This document shows positions 22,978 to 33,357 of a DNA stretch of 64,000 nt, piece by piece. Origin of the DNA: Batrachochytrium dendrobatidis JAM81 (Eukaryota; Chytridiomycota; Chytridiomycetes; Rhizophydiales); contig NW_006281118.1 of assembly GCF_000203795.2 (NCBI RefSeq), positions 207,929-271,928 of the forward strand. The letters are read 5' to 3'. Each line of letters begins with the position of its first letter. Position 1 is the first letter of the stretch. A program made the position numbers and the translations under genes. The notes beneath the pieces were generated by a model. That model saw only the letters and a list, made by a program, of their open reading frames with translations, had not been told where the DNA came from and did not search any database.

Positions 22978-24420
22978 ATGAAGTTCATATCGATTATTGT
23001 GATGTCGCTATTGTCGGCAACAGTCAGTGCAGTGGTTATTGATCGTTCGTCTACCAGCGAATCAGAGACTGTAGAAGATTGTTCAACTAAAATGCAGCAA
23101 CACACTGGTATTTGCGCTTCGACCGGAACAGAACAACAATCTACTGGAACCAGTCATGATGTAGCACAGTCAACTGCAAATCCTGATGATTCAGGAAACT
23201 CTGCCGAACAATCCAATGAATTACCATCGTCCTCTCAGTCCGATCAAAATCATGACGAAGAGTCTCTTGAAAGCTATGTTCCGGAAAATCAACAGACTGT
23301 TACTGCAACTCTGGAGAAACTGGATGAACTCGAGATGATAATGAAGGAGTTGGATATGAGGATTCCAACCAAGATTGGAAACGGGTATCCACATGAAATG
23401 GACGAAGCATATGTCAGGACCCTGCTAGATTATGATTCGAAAGGGTTGGACGTGCCTGATGTTTTAAAAGAAGATCAATTGAAAGCTCTATTAGGATCAG
23501 AATGGGAGCGCCACATGCTGAAGCTTGAGCCTATTGAAGAAGCATCGATCAGAGTTGTATCTGAACCTACTCCACAATTAAAATCCATCTTAAAATCCGG
23601 ACCCACTTCTAAATCCCACGGTTCAAAACACGATCATTCTAGAAAGCATCAAGAAAAGTCAAATCACGATACTGGTTCAAGGAAAGCCAAAGTGCACTTT
23701 GGGACTCTCACTAGAAAGGTTTTCAAAAAGAAACTATTCGGAGGAAAATATAAAACCACCATTACAGACATATCTCAAAATGAAGAGTCGGTTGATGAGA
23801 CTAACCCAGGATATGCAACTGACAAAAATGACCAGACCAAAAATAATCGTGGAGCGGCCAAGTCGAGATCAAATAAATCAAAAACTGACGATGATGATGG
23901 AATTCAACCTACTCAATCAACGAGCGATGAGGAGGAAAGCCAACCCACTCAACCCACTCAATCAACGAGCGATGATGATGGAATTCAACCCACTCAATCA
24001 ACAAGCGATGATGAGGAAAGCCAACCTACTCAATCAACAAGCGATGATGAGGAAATTCAACCTACTCAACCCACTCAATCAACGAGCGATGATGATGAAA
24101 GCCAGCCTACTCAATCAACAATCGATGATGAGGAAAGCCAACCCACTCAACCCACTCAATCAACAAGCGATGATGAGGAAAGCCAACCTACTCAATCAAC
24201 AAGCGATGATGAGGAAATTCAACCCACTCAATCAACGAGCAATGAGGAGGAAAGCCAACCCACTCAACCTACTCAACCTACTCAACCCACTCAATCAACA
24301 CGCGATGAGGGTAAAGGTCGATCCGTTCTATCAATTCTAAAAGACATGTTTAAATTCAAAATTGTCAAACCTGAACTACCAAAACTGAAAGTATATAGTA
24401 TAAAAATGTTTGGGCATTAG
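22978..24420 (+). CDS. Secreted QPTQ-repeat protein with SILK and KVHF (PP1-docking-like) motifs
   Basis: Single exon, 480 residues. Signal peptide 1-18 (MKFISIIVMSLLSATVSA). Residues 20-110 are Ser/Thr/Gln/Glu-rich; 110-190 predicted helical. A conserved core at 190-241 reads IRVVSEPTP, then LKSILKSG, a His/Lys/Ser linker, then AKVHF: SILK is at 203-206 and KVHF at 238-241. Residues 300-445 are ten degenerate repeats of QPTQ(PTQ)STSDDEE, acidic with casein-kinase-like Ser sites. The C terminus has another SILK (LSILKDMFKFKI). The paralogue at 43825 keeps the signal peptide, the head and the core but lacks the repeats. Function unknown; binding to a type-1 phosphatase is a hypothesis from the motif pair. 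Confidence 0.75.
   Translation: MKFISIIVMSLLSATVSAVVIDRSSTSESETVEDCSTKMQQHTGICASTGTEQQSTGTSHDVAQSTANPDDSGNSAEQSNELPSSSQSDQNHDEESLESYVPENQQTVTATLEKLDELEMIMKELDMRIPTKIGNGYPHEMDEAYVRTLLDYDSKGLDVPDVLKEDQLKALLGSEWERHMLKLEPIEEASIRVVSEPTPQLKSILKSGPTSKSHGSKHDHSRKHQEKSNHDTGSRKAKVHFGTLTRKVFKKKLFGGKYKTTITDISQNEESVDETNPGYATDKNDQTKNNRGAAKSRSNKSKTDDDDGIQPTQSTSDEEESQPTQPTQSTSDDDGIQPTQSTSDDEESQPTQSTSDDEEIQPTQPTQSTSDDDESQPTQSTIDDEESQPTQPTQSTSDDEESQPTQSTSDDEEIQPTQSTSNEEESQPTQPTQPTQPTQSTRDEGKGRSVLSILKDMFKFKIVKPELPKLKVYSIKMFGH
23905..24310 (+). repeat. Coding minisatellite (QPTQSTSDDEE units)
   Basis: About ten in-frame units of 36-45 bases with the core CAACC(C/T)ACTCAATCAAC(A/G)AGCGATGATGAGGAA. Units differ by extra CCCACTCAA triplet blocks, all multiples of three, so the frame is kept. 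Absent from the paralogue at 43825. Likely length-variable among strains. Confidence 0.9.
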
Positions 24421-24466
24421 ACCGACAGCTCAGCAATTCGATTCCATTATCTGTAAAACTGAGATT

Positions 24467-24605
24467 GAAATATCAACAGCTTACATTTATGATATGGTAT
24501 ACTGTGGCGTGTATTACATGATGAACCACTTTTTGTATTCCATTTGTCTCGCAAACGCTTAATCTCGTTCATTCAATAAACACATTCATTAGCAATGCAA
24601 TGACA
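24467..24605 (+). repeat. 3'-flank repeat, copy 2 (shared 3' UTR module)
   Basis: Partner of 21783-21925, with AATAAA at 24575-24580, about 155 bases after the stop of the gene at 22978. It leads into the module A repeat that continues rightward. Confidence 0.8.
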
Positions 24606-25077
24606 TGTTTGACCATATTGCACCAATTGACCAGTATACGATCACTGCATACATCAACATATGGTACTTGACACACTACAAAGTTGATACTACAACTGAT
24701 GTGTGTGATCAGTCAGGCTATTGATGCAACTATTTTGACACTACAATCAACGAGTCAAACCAGTCAAATTGGTCGGATCAGATATCAACACACATGACTA
24801 TTGCTGGTATTGGTGTTGCATGTGCCAATACGACATGTCAAGCAATATCATATCAACACAATACACACATGCATGTCAGTATCATCAATGTGTACAACTA
24901 TGCAATATACAATCAACTGTATTGTATTGGAAATACAAGTGTCAATGTACACTATGATATCATGTCAACCAAGACTTATATAATGATCAGATATAATGCA
25001 TGCACATACAAATTTATTGTAAATTAAATCAGAAATACAGTTGAATCAGTTGAAACGAGCCCAGATTAGCACTCAAA

Positions 25078-25176
25078 TCAATTGGATGAATCGTCATTTT
25101 TGGATCGCTGAAAGAGTGATTTCAATCCATTCATAAACTTGGAAAAGGTCCACTGTGTACTGGATGTTTGAGTGGG
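25078..25176 (-). pseudogene. Relict C-terminal tail of the MKLAV-family gene
   Basis: Thirty-two sense codons and a TGA in the same frame as the gene at 25177-25896, directly after its TAA. They encode FSKFMNGLKSLFQRSKNDD, which lines up with FSKFMSRLGSFFGRPKRED at the end of the paralogue at 40397. The tail is therefore the untranslated end of the ancestral gene, unless the stop is read through. Confidence 0.65.
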
Positions 25177-25896
25177 TTAAGCTGTAGGCGTTTCATGATA
25201 TTGTGATGAACTTTGGGTCTCGCTAGTAGATGCTTGCTCTGATCCTGGCTGTTGGCTTAGTACGAGAATGAGAGAGTTGTAGATGCTTTCAACAAAACTG
25301 AGATCTGATTTCAAAAATTCCATGTAAAGATAAAGTGATTCTATATCCAGATTATCCCCAAACAGACGCCTTGCAAGCTTTCCTCTGGTTATATTCAATT
25401 CCAAGTTAAAGCCAAAAATATCGGAACCAAGACTCTGACACTTTTTTTCAATCTCGACGAGAATTTCTTGTTCTTTTTCAAGCTCCAGTTTGGCTTTCAA
25501 AAGTCTTTCACCGTATTTTGAGCCATTTTCGCCTTGAAATTTATTTAGCAGCCGCTGATATTTTTCATCTAGCCGGCTTACCAATCTTTCTTGATCAAGT
25601 TTTGCAGATTCTGCCAAGCCACGCGCTTTCTTCGTTTTTTTACATTTTTCATTCAGTTTTAGGTGCTTTTTGATCAACCTCGCATCATCCTCTGAAAGTC
25701 GACTAAGATCAACCGAGTTTGTAATTTCTGCATTAAAAACTGTCCAATCCTCAAATACAGAATTTGTAGTTGCGCTAGGTTGAGCCGTTAAAGAACTAGT
25801 TTCAGCACTTGTAGCTGCACTGGGATTAACTGAGCTGACCGTAGTAACTGAGCAAGCAAGCAGGATTGATGCTAATACTGTGACTGCAAGTTTCAT
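25177..25896 (-). CDS. Secreted coiled-coil protein, MKLAV family, truncated copy
   Basis: Single exon, 239 residues, starting at the signal peptide MKLAVTVLASILLACSVTTVSS; the frame extends 13 codons upstream to another ATG (25935). After a Ser/Thr-rich spacer the body (75-215) is Lys/Glu-rich and helical (KKHLKLNEKCKKTKKA, LLKAKLELEKEQEILVEIEKKC). The paralogue at 40397-41233 has the same plan plus a basic C-terminal domain. Here a TAA at 25177-25179 stops translation, but the same frame continues to TGA at 25078 and encodes a matching FSKFMNGLKSLFQRSK tail, so this copy looks truncated by a single nonsense change. No domain of known function is recognised. Confidence 0.7.
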   Translation of the reverse strand: MKLAVTVLASILLACSVTTVSSVNPSAATSAETSSLTAQPSATTNSVFEDWTVFNAEITNSVDLSRLSEDDARLIKKHLKLNEKCKKTKKARGLAESAKLDQERLVSRLDEKYQRLLNKFQGENGSKYGERLLKAKLELEKEQEILVEIEKKCQSLGSDIFGFNLELNITRGKLARRLFGDNLDIESLYLYMEFLKSDLSFVESIYNSLILVLSQQPGSEQASTSETQSSSQYHETPTA

Positions 25897-27670
25897 TGTA
25901 TTGGTTTGATCGAGCAAGTTGTATATGGTTGTCATTCAACAATAGAGTTTGTATTGTATTTATATCTGTTATTGAATGGATAATATTAAAAGCATGTCGG
26001 ATGACCGTTCTAAGGGATTGTCTTTATTGTCAGGGTTGATGGTGATTTGTCATCAATGTCAAAGTTTGAAGGGATATTCATTTATATAACAACCGCAATT
26101 CTTGGTTGAACCGCAACTTGACTATATATTCGAGTATCATATGGCTGATTGTGGTTTTGTACAAATAGCTGGCAAGTCAGATATTGTATGGCCAACGTAT
26201 TTGCAGATGGCATTGCTTGCTAATCATGTCATGTCCAATATTGACTGTGTAGTTTAGAGTTTACAATGTTTGCGAGTATGGTATACAGTGATGATCGGTT
26301 CAAAATATTACATTGACTAAACAACCAACTCTCACAATGCATGTAATCATCAATCCGTCAAGTTATGATCGATATTGATCAAGTGATTGACATTCAACTC
26401 ACCTGGTGTCGATATGCATATAGGCGATAAGAGCATGTACATAGTTGTTCAATCATGAGTATAACTGTGACGTTGAACCCATGGTTGATATGGTTACGAG
26501 TCCGATCAACAAGTGTTCACATTGACTTGTTATCGACCGTTTGCAGTTATATTGACAATCAAAATGTATGTTTACAATGATACAATATTGGATCAGTTTG
26601 GACAGTGTCTTGTTTTGTTGATTGTATACTTGACATTGAACAATATCATAATATCGACTTGATTGACAACTGAAATCATGCAGTGGTTGGTGGTGATTGT
26701 ATCAGTTGACATGTATTGGATAGGTTGTTGTCATGACCCAGTAAATTCAGTGGAGTATGTTGATGTGTACACTAGTAGTGATGATTCATTCAACGACATG
26801 CGTGGTTTTAATATTATACGTGAAACCACATGCTCATGATTATGGTTATGGGGACATACAGCGTTACAATAATGGGTCAACAACAATGTGATGGAATTGG
26901 ATGCGTAATATCAAAACCATGCTCAGAATACGTGATATAACAACAACTTGCAGCCATATTGATGTAAATGGATCACTAAATAACAGTGTTGGTGTGTGAT
27001 AAACAGTTGCATTACTGACATGTGTCATCATTGTTGTTGAACTAGATTGCGATTGTATTCGAGATTCAGGATACAACAAATGTGTGTACAGAGTTGTATT
27101 GACAACATTGACAGTCAAACACAATACATGAATATGGGTTCAAACTTGGTGATTGTGCAATGTATGATTACTAAGAGTGCACAAAGTGTAGATTTAACAC
27201 TATAGTCTGATTGTGTGTCATGATGATAGTCGTTGTATATCAAACAAGTAATGCAGTCAATGTGTAGTAATCATTGTATATTGCAATGCATAACACAGCT
27301 ACTGCACGATGAATATCAAAGTGATCCATTTTACATGAATACGGTTGTAAAACAAAGCATTTGTGGCTGCACAACACTATTGAAGGGTGATTTTCAATAT
27401 ACCTGATAAAAGGGTCGTAAAAGCATAATTCAATCGACACGATCATCAAATTGATCAATATGATATTGTGATTAGGGAGCAGCATACTGTCTAGTTTGAT
27501 ATTGGCTCACCACAAGCAATCAAGTAGTCCTGTATAGTCGGTTAACCTATAAGGGTTAGGGTTAGTTTGCTATACAAAACATACAAATACAATCGAGTGT
27601 GTCCAGTCCTATAATTGACATCAGTTTCAACACTACTTGTATTAATAGTTTAAACCCATTGACCAATCTG
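25897..27670. other. Non-coding: module A upstream DNA, then left end of 12-kb block
   Basis: 25897-26160 is the shared upstream DNA of the MKLAV gene. 26161-26764 is unique AT-rich DNA, rich in TTGA/TCAA. From 26765 the sequence matches 45235 onward. 26940-27180 holds a coding-like fossil (GxQTTVALLT..EYNKCVYRVVL in its best copy) present three times in the window. A telomere-like AGGGTTAGGGTTAG sits at 27552-27565, about 105 bases before the next gene. Confidence 0.55.
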
Positions 27671-28792
27671 ATGAAATTGGTTGATATTCTATTCGTACTG
27701 ACTGCTGCTGCAGCCACTAATGCAATACTGATACCGACTGATAACAATGGTTCACCCAAAGCATCAGGCACTTCTAGTCGAGTGTCTGACCCAACCAATG
27801 AGCCTAATCCAGTTACTTCCAATGAATACCAGCAAGACATAATTGATGCAACTAATTTAAGCATTTTCGACGAAGACTGGAAATACCTATTTGATTTGAT
27901 TGATCCAAGCACATCCAATGAAGACTGGCAACAACCGATTGATCAACCCAGTTCAAGCACTTTCAGCCAAGTATCTGGTACAGCTGATAAACCTGATTCA
28001 AATATTCCCAAAGACTGGCAACAACCAATAGATGTAGCTAGTCCGAGCACTCCCAAACGAAGTCGAAAACGGCCGATTGATGAACCCGGTTCAAACATTT
28101 CCAAACAAAGTCGGAAACAATCAACTGATCAACCCGGTCCGAGTGCTTCCAAACAAAGTCGAAAACAATCAACTGATCAACCCGGTCCAGGCATCACTGA
28201 CAAAGACTGGCAACGCCTAATAGATGAAGTCAATTCAGACGCTTTTGAAGACTGGAAAGAACTGTTTGATATAGCTGGTTTAAATACTCCCAGTCAAGTT
28301 TCTGACTCAATTGATCAGTCCAGTCCAAGTACTTTTGACAAATACCAACAACAACCAGCTGATCAACCCAGTCCAAGCACTTTCAACCAAGACCAGCAAC
28401 ACCTAATGGATGCAACTGGTCTAAATATTTCCGACCAAGACCAGCAACAGTCAATGGGACAAGGCGAGTCTGCCAATACTGTTTCAAATCAAATAGCTGG
28501 ATTATGCGAAAAATATCAGGAAACCTTTGATCGTATAAAGCAAAAGTTTGTAGAGTCTAAAGAAATACGAAAGAAAAAACTCAAAGAATATTGTGATTAT
28601 GAAGCCCTTAGATTCGAACAATGGTCAGCGCTAGAAAGGGGAAAAGAGATATCAGGATCAAGATACGATCCAAAGGTTGAAGATCAATTGAAACAAGAGT
28701 ATGCAACGGCAGGCAAAAAGGTGTGGGAGTTAAGGTATCAATTGAAAAGGTTTATGAAAAGGCATGGTTTGAAATTCGAAGAACCGAATTAA
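27671..28792 (+). CDS. Secreted repeat protein with KRSRKRP basic patch, copy 1
   Basis: Single exon, 373 residues. ATG 27671 begins a signal peptide (MKLVDILFVLTAAAATNA); the frame is open further upstream but that part is non-coding in character. Residues 25-275 are degenerate Asp/Gln/Pro/Ser repeats (DQPSPSTF, KQSRKQSTDQPGP) with DWQQPID or EDWKELFD blocks. KRSRKRP at 129-135 is a basic patch resembling a nuclear localisation signal and is kept in the paralogue at 46123. The C-terminal 95 residues are a charged helical domain (EKYQETFDRIKQKFVESKEIRKKKLKEYC...) ending HGLKFEEPN, the best conserved part. AATAAA at 28830-28835. Function unknown; a secreted protein possibly acting in a host nucleus is speculation. 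Confidence 0.75.
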   Translation: MKLVDILFVLTAAAATNAILIPTDNNGSPKASGTSSRVSDPTNEPNPVTSNEYQQDIIDATNLSIFDEDWKYLFDLIDPSTSNEDWQQPIDQPSSSTFSQVSGTADKPDSNIPKDWQQPIDVASPSTPKRSRKRPIDEPGSNISKQSRKQSTDQPGPSASKQSRKQSTDQPGPGITDKDWQRLIDEVNSDAFEDWKELFDIAGLNTPSQVSDSIDQSSPSTFDKYQQQPADQPSPSTFNQDQQHLMDATGLNISDQDQQQSMGQGESANTVSNQIAGLCEKYQETFDRIKQKFVESKEIRKKKLKEYCDYEALRFEQWSALERGKEISGSRYDPKVEDQLKQEYATAGKKVWELRYQLKRFMKRHGLKFEEPN

Positions 28793-31609
28793 GATTTGGA
28801 TTGATGATGTGTCGATGAATTTGATTTTGAATAAATTTAAGCTTTCTGATGTGTTGGTATTTGTCGAGTATTGTGAATGGATCAACAACCATATCATTGA
28901 TTGTGTATTGTGTTGAGTATTACATCAACAGTTACTGGATTGTTGATTGATACATTGACATGGTTTGTTCCATATACATCAATGACCTGATAACAACCAG
29001 TGTTGATTGTAACTATCAATCGCACTTGCAATCACTTGTCAGTTTATGGTTGCATGATACCACCAACTGACCATGTCGTGTATTGTACAACAAACGAAGC
29101 AATACACTTGTTCAAAGTCTGTCACAAGCAAAATGTGTTTGTCATGTCACTGTCAATGTTGGAAATCACAACAGACAATGTTTGATTGAAGGATTTAACA
29201 CGTCATTACAAAACATCATTGCATTTTATCAAGAATATACTAAAACTAACCAATACGTTAATGTCTTGCAATATATTGTGTTTGACTACAATCACATCCA
29301 TCATTGTGCAGTTGGTGATATTGCTGAATCAAGATATGAAAGTGATCCATCAAGTGGTTCAATTAAAACAAACACTGCAAACCATTCAATCAATGTTGGA
29401 AATTGTGTTGGAATACTGAATGGACAACACTTTGAGTAAAATACAAGTCAATATACAGTAATGCTGTCTATACTATGTATACTGTGGTTAGTGGAAATGA
29501 TTACTCGTATCCAATTTCAGATGATGATCAAATAATTCAGACTTGCAAGTATTATGAATTTGAACACATCCAAATTGCTGAAACGTTTGTTACTGAATCT
29601 AGAAACCCATATCCAACAATGACAAATAAGCAGTGTCAAAACAGAAATCAATTGGATGCATTATCAACAATTAGTGAACATGAAAACAACAAAACATATG
29701 ACATATGACAGGACATTTCAAACAACTTGTTTTCTAGAGCAACTATAAATGCCATTCATTGACTCGATCAAAAACTACAACAATTACTTGCAATGCATCA
29801 AAATTTGGCATCCATATTTGACATCCATATCCAGTTCAACAACAGGAAGCGTCAAACAAGTGGTATCATGATTACTATTCACAAAACAAGCAAATTGGAC
29901 AACAGCGCTGTCGCAACTATTATGCTTCAAACTCGGAATCAGAAACGATGCAACTGAAAAAAGTACACAACGTCGACGAGTATAGTTTATTGAATCATTC
30001 AACACCAATATTGTGCACTTGAAAATCAATGACATCAATTCCACCATCTACCAGAAACATGTTTGTTGCGGTGTGTTATTTGATGTGAATTTTGCACCAG
30101 TATGTTCATGTCTGATACAATTCATGGCTGCTATTGGACTTTGTACGACTGAACCATTGTTCAAATGTGATGATGTTTATGCCACTGTTGTAAATCGAAT
30201 GGGTGCATATTGAAATACACGATATTGTTGTAATAGATTGTAGTATGTCTTGTATGCAAAGTACGACAGTCTCCCGAGTTTGAATTCATTGTAAATATAC
30301 ACCAGACATTCATCAAACTGAACCTTTTAGTATTTTTGCTTGCTTGAAATAGCTCCAGCAAACAAACAAGCGTTTCTGCAATGCACATTGTGTATGCTAC
30401 ACCAACAACATCATTGATGGTCAATACACACAAGTATTGTCGATGTACACTTTGAGTTCCAAGACTGTATTTTTTGTAGCGGGAAAGTCGTGGGAAAGCT
30501 GCACATTGAGTTGCACTGTTTTGAGTTCCACTTTAAACATCTGTTCAGCAATCAGTCCATACTTTTGACAAGCTCATGTATGAATGATGGTTTATCAGTG
30601 TTTTTATCAAGACACGGTAAATTGGTTCATGATCAATGATTTGAGTTGGTTACAATGTTACTGCATTGATGATATTGAGTGCATCTGAAACAGCAACATC
30701 ATCACTTGATTCGAGTTTCAAACGATAATTATTGACTGTGTTGGGTCAAACTGCAGATTCACTGCTATTGGATTCAGACTCTGTAGCAAGACTTTCTGTG
30801 TGATGAAACAGCATCTGAAACAGCACCAATCGTTTGATTTCCAATAATATGAGCATCGTCCATAATAATATCATCAGCGGTTTGTGGTTCAGCATTTACC
30901 ATTATACGAATCCAGTGAATATGTTGATTGTAGGTTTGTAAACAGAGGCTACAAGCCAGCAGTGACATCATTTGCAGACTTTTGACTTTGAAAGCATTCA
31001 TAATTTCTGGTATGTTACTATCATACAGCAAGGCACATTGCAGTTGCTCAATTTTTCGACTTTTATTGGCAACCTATTATGTATCAGCCACAAATCTGAT
31101 ATTGCAGACTTGTAGATGCTTAAAAATGGGTTTTCAAATTGACTTTTAAGTTTGAGGATCGTGAACATATGATGGCATATTGATGGTTGTCATTATTGTC
31201 AAGTGTGTTGCAGTTGATTGAAGATGTGATGGAATGAATCAATATTTGATTGTGTTGTTTATTAACAAGAAAGTGAGTGTGTTCATAAAATGGAAGAAAC
31301 CAAGAAAGTCATGTGAATTCCAGTTCAAACGTCATTGTTGATGGTTTTTGATTGTTAAACTATTCAGAAATGTCTCACATTCACACACTACTAATGTCTC
31401 ACACAATGCAAGTCAACACTCTCACACTAGTAATGTCTCACATTAATGAGACATTAATTCTGGTGTAAATCTGACTAATTTCCAAATATTTAAATCGTGT
31501 GAATTGTCTTGAAATATCCCAAAATTTTGTTATTTTGACTCGATTAAAAAGTCGATTTTTGTTTCACTTGACAAATAAATTGCTTTTTTACTCTTTTTCT
31601 TTTCATAAA
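28793..31609. other. 2.8 kb of decayed DNA upstream of Crinkler gene (copy 1)
   Basis: No intact gene. Several coding-like stretches of 60-118 codons occur on both strands (best: 29083-29439 plus, 29784-30047 minus, 30774-31031 minus) but are interrupted by stops and lack family motifs. The homologous stretch 47056-49852 keeps most of the same ORFs and the same interruptions, e.g. the plus frame at 29083-29439 is shortened there, so they look like fossils. The final 240 bases form the Crinkler upstream region with repeated ATGTCTCACA. Confidence 0.5.
31369..31456. promoter_or_regulatory. ATGTCTCACA repeats and hairpin upstream of Crinkler copy 1
   Basis: AATGTCTCAC-type words occur at 31369, 31392 and 31432. 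The last forms a perfect 10-bp stem, TAATGTCTCA (31431-31440), loop CATTAA, TGAGACATTA (31447-31456). The stem ends 154 bases before ATG 31610. The same structure and spacing occur before copy 2 (49674-49699; ATG 49853). A regulatory role is inferred from position and conservation only. Confidence 0.45.
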
Positions 31610-31825
31610 ATGCCAAAACGATACCTCAATGTTGAATACGACACTATTTCTACTGAAATCGATGTGACTGACTTTAAAGACCTGAGTGAAGTTCATGATG
31701 CTATCAAGGCAAAGTATGGTCCTGCTATGGCTGACATTGATGCTCCTCAACTCCAACTCTACACCAACACCAACAAAGACCAACTAATCAACACCTGGGC
31801 TTTACTCGACTCTCTTCCTCAATAA
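31610..31825 (+). CDS. Crinkler ubiquitin-like N-terminal domain, stand-alone 71-aa ORF, copy 1
   Basis: ATG 31610 to TAA 31823-31825, 71 residues (begins MPKRYLNVEYD, ends LDSLPQ). The pattern (DxIxTExDVTDFxD, DAIKxxYGP, ADIDAPQLQLYT, WALLDSLPQ) fits the ubiquitin-like header of Crinkler (CRN) and RHS-type effectors. There is no signal peptide; CRN headers are thought to serve in trafficking. In family members the header continues into an NTPase body, but here a TAA stops it. Copy 2 at 49853 has the stop at the same codon. Nine codons differ by replacement and two silently between the copies, so this short reading frame may still be translated and evolving. Confidence 0.65.
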   Translation: MPKRYLNVEYDTISTEIDVTDFKDLSEVHDAIKAKYGPAMADIDAPQLQLYTNTNKDQLINTWALLDSLPQ

Positions 31826-33357
31826 TACTTTACTCAAGATGGTTATTGTGTTGTTATTGGTTGTTTACCTCTACCTATCAGGAACCAAGCAAGAGTACCA
31901 TTTTTGATGCAGGTTCTACTTCTTTATCAACAGCAAACCATCAAGACTTTTCTCCTAAACGACAACGTACCGAACCCAATGATTTGACAACCCAATTCAA
32001 GTCGTTTGCAAACGCCCAGCTGGTCAATGAATGCATACAGTCGACAGATCATGTCTTTTTCCCATACACCCAAGACAAAATACAAAAACTATATGTTAGA
32101 GAGTGCTATCATGATGTGTTTGGCTTGCTTTTGGATCAAATTGATTGTGGCATGGAATCATTTGCAATATCTGGAACATCAGGCATCGGAAAGTCACTGT
32201 TTTTTGTCTACATATTGCATCGCTTGATGGATGACTTTACCACGAAAACTCTGTCTTTGAAGCCAAACCGGATTGTTTATCAAGTGGGATCCTCGTACAA
32301 ATGCTTTGACTTGCAGCAACAATTCGTCACAGAGCTTGGACTTGAAGTGGCCAATATTGTTTGGAAACAAGACACATTGTATGTTGTTGATGGACACACG
32401 ACTCCAATGTCATCATGTTGCATTGTATTGTTCATGTCATCTCCTCGGTCTGAAGGATACAAGGAGTTCGTTAAACAAAAGATGGCAAGGCAATGGTATT
32501 TTCCTGTTTGGACTTTGGACGAGTTACAGACTTGCCGACGTCATTGCTATCCGGATGTACCCATTGAGACTATCAATGAGAGATATCGCATGTATGGTGG
32601 TGTAGCTCGTTCTGTTTTTGATATTGTATCAAATCCAATGGAGAAAGCTTTGACTGATGTTGATGCAGTCAAAGGGGTACGAAACATTGGATTCACAATC
32701 AAAATATCTGCAAATACTCATACATTGCTTCATATCATTGTGTCGGACGATGGACAGTACAGATTCCTGCATGCTGATATTGCTTCAAGATATGTTGGAG
32801 AACAACTCTGGCAACGTCACTCTGCTCAAATGATTACCAATATGCAGCAAATGTTTGATAGTATTCCAACCGAGATTTCAAGACATTTGTTTGAAATATA
32901 CGGACATGTGGTTTTTTGTACTGGTGGACAAACTCTCAAATGCAGATGCCTGAAAGATGGTACAGTGACAAAGATTACTTTGGATGCACTCAATGGCCAA
33001 CGAATTACATTTGGAATAGATACTATTCCTACTGCTGCAGCACTTGATGGCAACTATTACGAACCGACAGATGACGATAGTTTTGCAGCAATTGATTCAC
33101 TCAGTCGACAGGGAATGTTCCAATTTACAGTTGCTGCTGAACATCTAATTCGCGAAGTTGATATTCTTACAAAACTGTGCAATTTGTATGATGAACCCAA
33201 ACTTTATTTTGTTGTTCCGCCTCACCAGTTTAAAGGGTTCAAAAAGCAGACTTTCAAACCAATTGATGGCACAGATCAGGTACAACCCATTCATGGATTG
33301 ATGCAATACGTTATACAACTCCCACTAATACAACCAGATTTGAAGAGTAGAAAGTGA
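31826..33357 (+). pseudogene. Crinkler/RHS-type P-loop NTPase plus nuclease-like body, disrupted, copy 1
   Basis: After the TAA the header's frame continues briefly, then a one-base difference from copy 2 near 31880-31885 shifts it; from there one frame is open to TGA at 33357 (about 490 codons). It encodes a linker (LSTANHQDFSPKRQRTE), a P-loop NTPase with Walker A GTSGIGKS (near 32170), a Walker-B-like TLYVVDGH, RMYGGVARSVF, then a degenerate restriction-endonuclease-like end (YYEPTDDDSFAAIDSLS, MFQFTV, LYFVVPPHQF). No ATG lies near the start of this frame; the first (about 32152) is just before Walker A. With a stop and a frameshift the locus is probably a pseudogene or two separate short products. 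AATAAA at 33435-33440. Confidence 0.7.

Larger units (their letters stand above)
24600..26160. repeat. Duplicated module A, copy 1
   Basis: Corresponds to 39885-41490. Shared marks: CCAGTATACGATCACTGCATAC (24632; 39911), the run of GTTGATACTACAACTGATGTG-like text, the minus-strand MKLAV gene, and its upstream DNA up to ATATTCGAGTATCATATGG (26130) or its counterpart (41463). The copies are clearly diverged by substitutions and indels, so they are older than the copies of the 12-kb block. The non-coding arm 24612-25077 holds only short ORFs. Confidence 0.8.

Noticed and set aside
23905..24310. CRISPR-like array
   Set aside because: Spaced repeats are in-frame protein repeats in a eukaryotic gene, without unique spacers of constant length.
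23699..24340. 213-codon ORF in another frame across the QPTQ minisatellite
   Set aside because: A repeat with a unit length divisible by three keeps all frames open; the product is a monotonous NPLNQ repeat without start context, overlapping a gene with a signal peptide and a paralogue.
27552..27565. Telomere end
   Set aside because: Only two TTAGGG units, flanked on both sides by ordinary sequence.
31713..31912. Intron removing the Crinkler stop codon
   Set aside because: The only usable donor before the stop (GTATGG at about 31714) would delete half of the conserved ubiquitin-like domain in both copies.
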